Part shown: piece by piece, positions 59,594 through 64,000 of the stretch | How positions within the stretch are numbered: position 1 is the stretch's first letter | Layout: the number at the start of each line of letters is the position of its first letter | The notes under the pieces: generated by a model | Told to the model about the DNA's origin: nothing | Seen by the model: the letters and a program-made list of their open reading frames with translations, nothing else | The model's database searches: none | Program-made: the position numbers and the translations under genes | NCBI GenBank assembly: GCA_026929865.2 | Contig: CM049397.1 | Location: forward strand, 30,344,698-30,408,697 | From: Hyperoplus lanceolatus | Taxonomy: Eukaryota; Chordata; Actinopteri; Uranoscopiformes; Ammodytidae | Length of the DNA: 64,000 bases | Direction of reading: 5' to 3'

Positions 59594-60245
59594 GCAGGAC
59601 ATTGTGTGACTGAGAGTCCAAATTTGTGGCTGAAGGTTAACTTTGGCTCAAAATAAGACATTTTCTGAATCTTATATCACACGTCACTTTTTCTCCAAAA
59701 TGCATCAAAACAAGCTTGATGCATCCTCTGGACCCAGTTACCTGCAGAAATGAGCAGAAAACGTCTCTCTTGCATCAGTGTCTTTTCAGACAGTAAAATG
59801 AAGACCAATGTCAGCCTTTAAATTGGATTTGGGTGCGATAGGTACACACTATTTCTCTGGAATCAATTTTTTTTTAAGGATGGTGTGATAAGCCATTTCA
59901 AGCTCTTCCTCTTCATCTGATATATCAGAATTGGTGTTGATCCCGCGATGATAGATGGTTTCAGATGACATCTTAGAGAATAGGCATCCAAAATTGTATG
60001 ATTTGACATGTCATCTGTCCCTAACCAGTTAAACAGGGGGGTTTACTTATACTTTCCACGATTGACTTAACCCTATACGGGAACATAGAAGAATGAATGT
60101 GCCAATGCATTATTCTGCTGTATTGGAATGATAGAAGCAATTTCATGGTCTACTATGTAATACAATATTGTAATTACAAAGAACTTTTCTAAAAAACTCA
60201 TTCACATTTTCATGTGTACTTACTGTATTTATACTGATTGTATAC
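59594..60245. other. intergenic, nothing recognised
   Basis: AT-rich sequence with no coding or repeat signal that I can support. Confidence 0.4.
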
Positions 60246-60249
60246 TTGT

Positions 60250-60500
60250 ATACACTCCACTTATATAGCGCTTTTCCCTGGTTTTTCACAGACCCAAAGC
60301 GCTTTACATTCACCCAATCACACACACATACATACCCCGATAGCAGCAGCTACCACGCAGGATGCATAGCTAACTATCTGGAGCAATTTAGGGTTCAGTG
60401 TCTTGCCCAGGGAGCCTTCAAAATGTGGCGGGGAGACGGGGGATCAAACCACCGACCCTGTAATCAAATGGTCGAACGCCCTTGCCCACTTCCCCACAGC
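60250..60500 (-). mobile_element. SINE/L2-tail-like repeat, minus orientation
   Basis: ACTTATATAGCGCTTTTC and CCCAAAGCGCTTTACATTC match the L2-type tail seen in the SINE at 24,526. A B-box-like complement occurs further in. Confidence 0.6.
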
Positions 60501-60947
60501 CGCGAGAAATACACATTGTCAGATAGTTGATTTTGGTGTCAAGGCTGTGGTTGCAACCAATGATCCTCCTGTGCAATACCAATAATAATAACTCATATTC
60601 TATTGATCTATTGTATAATCAAGCACTCATTATATGTTCATGACCTAGAGCACAGGTCTCCTGTTGATCTAACACTGTGCATTGATTTTGAAAGCCCCTT
60701 GACTGCACAAGAAATGAAGAAATTCTTTTTTTTTATCAGGTCATTTTCAGTGAATGGCTTTCGCCTCATTCTGCTGCAGACATCTACGGCTGAATCCTCA
60801 TTAGATAGTTTGACCAGAGAGGAATCAATGAAGCTCCGTGAGAGTGCCAGTGTTAGTGGAGGTGGCATGTGCTATAGTGCAGTGAGGCTATTATCAGTCC
60901 CATCTGTGGGGTTTAATGAAGTTATACAGTTATGGTCTCAAGGTTGT

Positions 60948-61400
60948 TTTTAAAGGAATAGTTCAACATTTAGGATATTTAGCTTTTTGCCCTCACTCTC
61001 CGGCTCAAGACAAAAGTGCGACAGAAACTGTTAGGGTAACTGTGTTTTTTGTAATAGAAATGGTGCAAAGGTTGCTCATTCAGGTTAGCTTAGCTCATAC
61101 ACTGGTAGTCAAGGGGAGCAGGTCAAAAGATAAACTCTACAACATCACTAAACACTCCTGTGTGCTTGTTGGGACTTGTTTATTCACCAGCTAATGTTGC
61201 GTTCTATATTTTTACACGTTATGTCATTTTCAAATCAAACACATATGTGACCATCACAGGCACTTTCTGGTTTGTTTCCAGTGTGCATTTCCTTTTATAG
61301 TCGGGAGGAGCAACTCGACTATAAACTACTTGACTGTAGGCCTATGTACAACTGAAAAAAACCTAACTCCATTCTGAGCAGCATACACCATTGATATGCT
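60948..61400 (+). mobile_element. repeat family S, copy 2
   Basis: It starts TTTAAAGGAATAGTTCAACA. It is the inverse partner of 55,178-55,560. A fragment of the same family recurs at 62,098-62,235 and ends GGACTATTCCTTAA. Confidence 0.65.
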
Positions 61401-61753
61401 GCTCAGAATTTGCTGTTGTAGTTTTTTGCGGATTAAACATCCTTTTAGCCTCCCCCCACCGTGGGAGTCTAACCTTTAACCGTCCAACCAATACAGCCTG
61501 AAGAGGTTTTGTCAGGTTTGATCTATAGTCATAACCTCTGAACCTTCCCCTATACCATGTGAGTCTATAATCTCATTAACCAACCGATATGAACCAACCA
61601 TTATAGTCTGTTTGTTAACTATCATAAGACCAACTGGTGGAACTGTAGGACTAGACCTTCTGTCTTTCCTTCGGACCTATAGATCTTATCAAACAGGAGA
61701 AAACAGCATTTGTACAGTAGCCTTGGTCACAAGTCACGCTCCCTTGATATTAT

Positions 61754-61899
<146 letters not shown>

Positions 61900-62399
61900 T
61901 ATTTCACTTCTGTGATTATTGTAATAATGGAGCACAAATCCAAATATCAAATCATATTAAAAAACTGACTTCCACCAAGAAGAAAAGTGGGCACAGTACA
62001 CACCAGTTTGTAAACGCTGCCAATACTAAGAAACACAGAGAGAGTTAAGTGGAGCTGATCGGCTTGATCGACTTTGTGTCCATTCGTTTGGCGATATTTC
62101 CCACGTTATGTTGCGCTCTATATATATTATTTTTTACACGTTATGTCAATAAAAAACAAAATACATACTGGAAGGAAACCAGGGTGTGCCTGTGACGATC
62201 AAGTATGTATTTGATTCTATGGACTATTCCTTAAGTGTAACTGCCCACAACCTTACTGTGTTGGTTTATTCTTACATTCTCATTAGGTTAATTTTTCAGT
62301 AGCAGCCGCCAGCCAGCTGTTGCTCTGATAAATAGCTTGTCACACCAGGGGCTTTTCAAACAAACATGTCCTCAGCACTGAGCTGTCAATCAAAAAGTA

Positions 62400-62575
62400 A
62401 TTAACGGGGGCGCTCTGGTGGCGTTGTGGATAGAGGGCGTACCATATCGGCTCCAGCATTCGTTGCAGTGGTCGCGGGTTCGAGTCGGACCGTGGACCCT
62501 CGTGGTCATCCCCCCTCTCCGCTCCCCTTTCACTCTGACTCTTAGCTTGAAAATGCCAAAAAATTATCTTTAAAA
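62400..62575 (+). mobile_element. tRNA-derived SINE, TACCATATnGGCT type, copy 2
   Basis: GCGTTGTGGATAGAGGGCGT (A-box-like), GCGGGTTCGAGTC (B-box) and a C/T-rich body. It is related to 28,951-29,104. Confidence 0.7.
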
Positions 62576-62922
62576 TAGTAATTAACCAATGGGGATGAGC
62601 CCCTAGAGAAAAAACACGCCCACGCCAGGAGAGGTTTGTGCAAAAAAAATTGTCAAACAAAAAATGAAGAATCGCAAATGAAGAGCTGGCAGAGTAACCG
62701 CAAAGCCCGACAATAGGAACAGTTTTAATATCAGTGAGAAATAATCAGAGGGAACAGAAGCAGTGGTCACGAGGTTAACCGGCGAGGGCTGGCAGTAAAA
62801 AATCATGAAAAAATTTAACTGTGGACGAATAAAAAAGTAATAAGAAACGATTACAGTGGTTGCAAGGCCTGAGGGTGGGACGGGGGAGAAGGAAAAAACA
62901 CCAACGAAAATGGCCACTTAAA

Positions 62923-62926
<4 letters not shown>

Positions 62927-62985
<59 letters not shown>
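62927..62985 (+). repeat. (CA)n microsatellite
   Basis: About 29 CA units. Confidence 0.95.
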
Positions 62986-62987
<2 letters not shown>

Positions 62988-63464
62988 AGGTATGCACTAT
63001 GCACACTCCCACCTAACACACTCCCACCTAACCTGTTCGCGATTGATTGACTTACCTTGATGGAAAAATTCTCTTATTTCAGACAATTTACCACCATAAG
63101 TTTATACACAGACTGAGCACCACAATTGGTATTCACCTCATAGCATTTATAATGTCACCATTGATATCCCTAATATCCCTCATATGTCGAGTGTGTGTAT
63201 AGGCGTTACACAAAACATAAAAAATTCACCAATCAGAATGTAAAGCAAGACTGTTTAGCAGTGCGGGCTATGTATTAGCAACAGTAGATGTGGTTAAATC
63301 AGTAATGCTGCTAGTTTAATGATGAGGCCTCGCATCACCAGGACTGTGTGTATTAAATACTGCATGTGTGGTAGGAAGAGTGGATGGGAATGTATAAAGA
63401 TGACAGCAAATGAAAAATGTATTAAACCAGACATGTGAGCGCTGCTATATAGCACCGGAAAGGA

Positions 63465-63526
<62 letters not shown>

Positions 63527-64000
63527 CACACGCACACATGCATTCACTCACTCACGTATTTTACTGTGCCCGTGATGTGCCGGTTGATCTCGCTACGCGC
63601 TGAGTCCAACATCTCTGGGATAGTTAACCAAACTGACAACAGATCCGCTCACTGCGTCACGTGTGTGTGTGTGTGTGTGTGTGGGTGTGGGTGTCTGTGT
63701 GACAGGTTGGCTGTGAGCGAGTGATTTTGAGAGCAGTGTTCTGCCATTCAGACATACACATACACATACACACAGTGTGTAAAGTCACGTTACTGTAGAC
63801 AGAAATATATGTGGATATACGCTCAGACTTAGGATAATAATAGCGGGGGCGCAGCCTTGCTAAGCCTAGCCTAGCCTAGCTTTCCCATTCAATGTACAAC
63901 TTCCCCCGGGCACAAATAGACTCATACACTCTGCAAAATGAAGCGTGGGGCTTTGTATTGAGCAGCGGACCTTATGACCAGCTAGATTATACGCTGTTCC
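62986..64000. other. intergenic to window end
   Basis: Apart from microsatellites I see no gene or named repeat here. Confidence 0.4.
63466..63524 (+). repeat. (CA)n microsatellite
   Basis: About 29 CA units. A GT tract follows at 63,660-63,683. Confidence 0.95.

Overview
This window comes from a ray-finned (teleost) fish genome. The evidence is a spliced vertebrate transporter gene with GT/AG introns, tRNA-derived SINEs, many short inverted-repeat DNA transposons (MITEs), long CA/GT microsatellites, and fish-type LTR and hAT/Harbinger elements. I see no bacterial-style genes, rRNA, functional tRNA or CRISPR array.

The one host gene I can name is slc4a4, the electrogenic sodium-bicarbonate cotransporter NBCe1, on the + strand. 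The window holds its 3' half. Sixteen exons from 19,216 to 41,577 encode the end of the N-terminal cytoplasmic region, the whole membrane domain and the C-terminal tail. The start of the gene lies left of base 1. Exon phases join cleanly and the translation follows mammalian NBCe1 almost throughout. The tail can be spliced two ways. Including an 88-nt exon gives the short tail ending HTSC. Skipping it shifts the frame, so the next 92-nt exon is read differently and the protein ends in the PDZ-type motif ETSL. That 92-nt exon is therefore coding in two frames. A long intronic hairpin sits just upstream of the skipped exon.

Bases 407-18,941 are one Ty3/gypsy-type LTR element in the upstream intron, bounded by CATT target-site duplications. 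Its two 230-bp LTRs look identical by eye, so it is young, yet its 5' LTR and leader are packed with nested DNA transposons. These are a Harbinger-like 0.78-kb element, two copies of a 2.56-kb hAT-like element, and four copies of a 1.18-kb element with AGGCTCG ends. An unclassified 525-bp unit sits inside one of those copies. A 2.08-kb segment carrying the gag region is tandemly duplicated.

The slc4a4 introns and the region beyond 43.6 kb are mostly repeat-derived. I see several MITE families (each present two to five times), SINEs, a Harbinger-like element with a Myb-like remnant, a broken Ty1/copia fossil, a hAT element with a readable transposase C-terminus, and long microsatellites. From about 49 to 64 kb I find no gene I can name. 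Two short coding-like stretches near 49.5 and 50.6 kb are noted with low confidence. All family calls rest on motifs, terminal repeats and target-site duplications read by eye.
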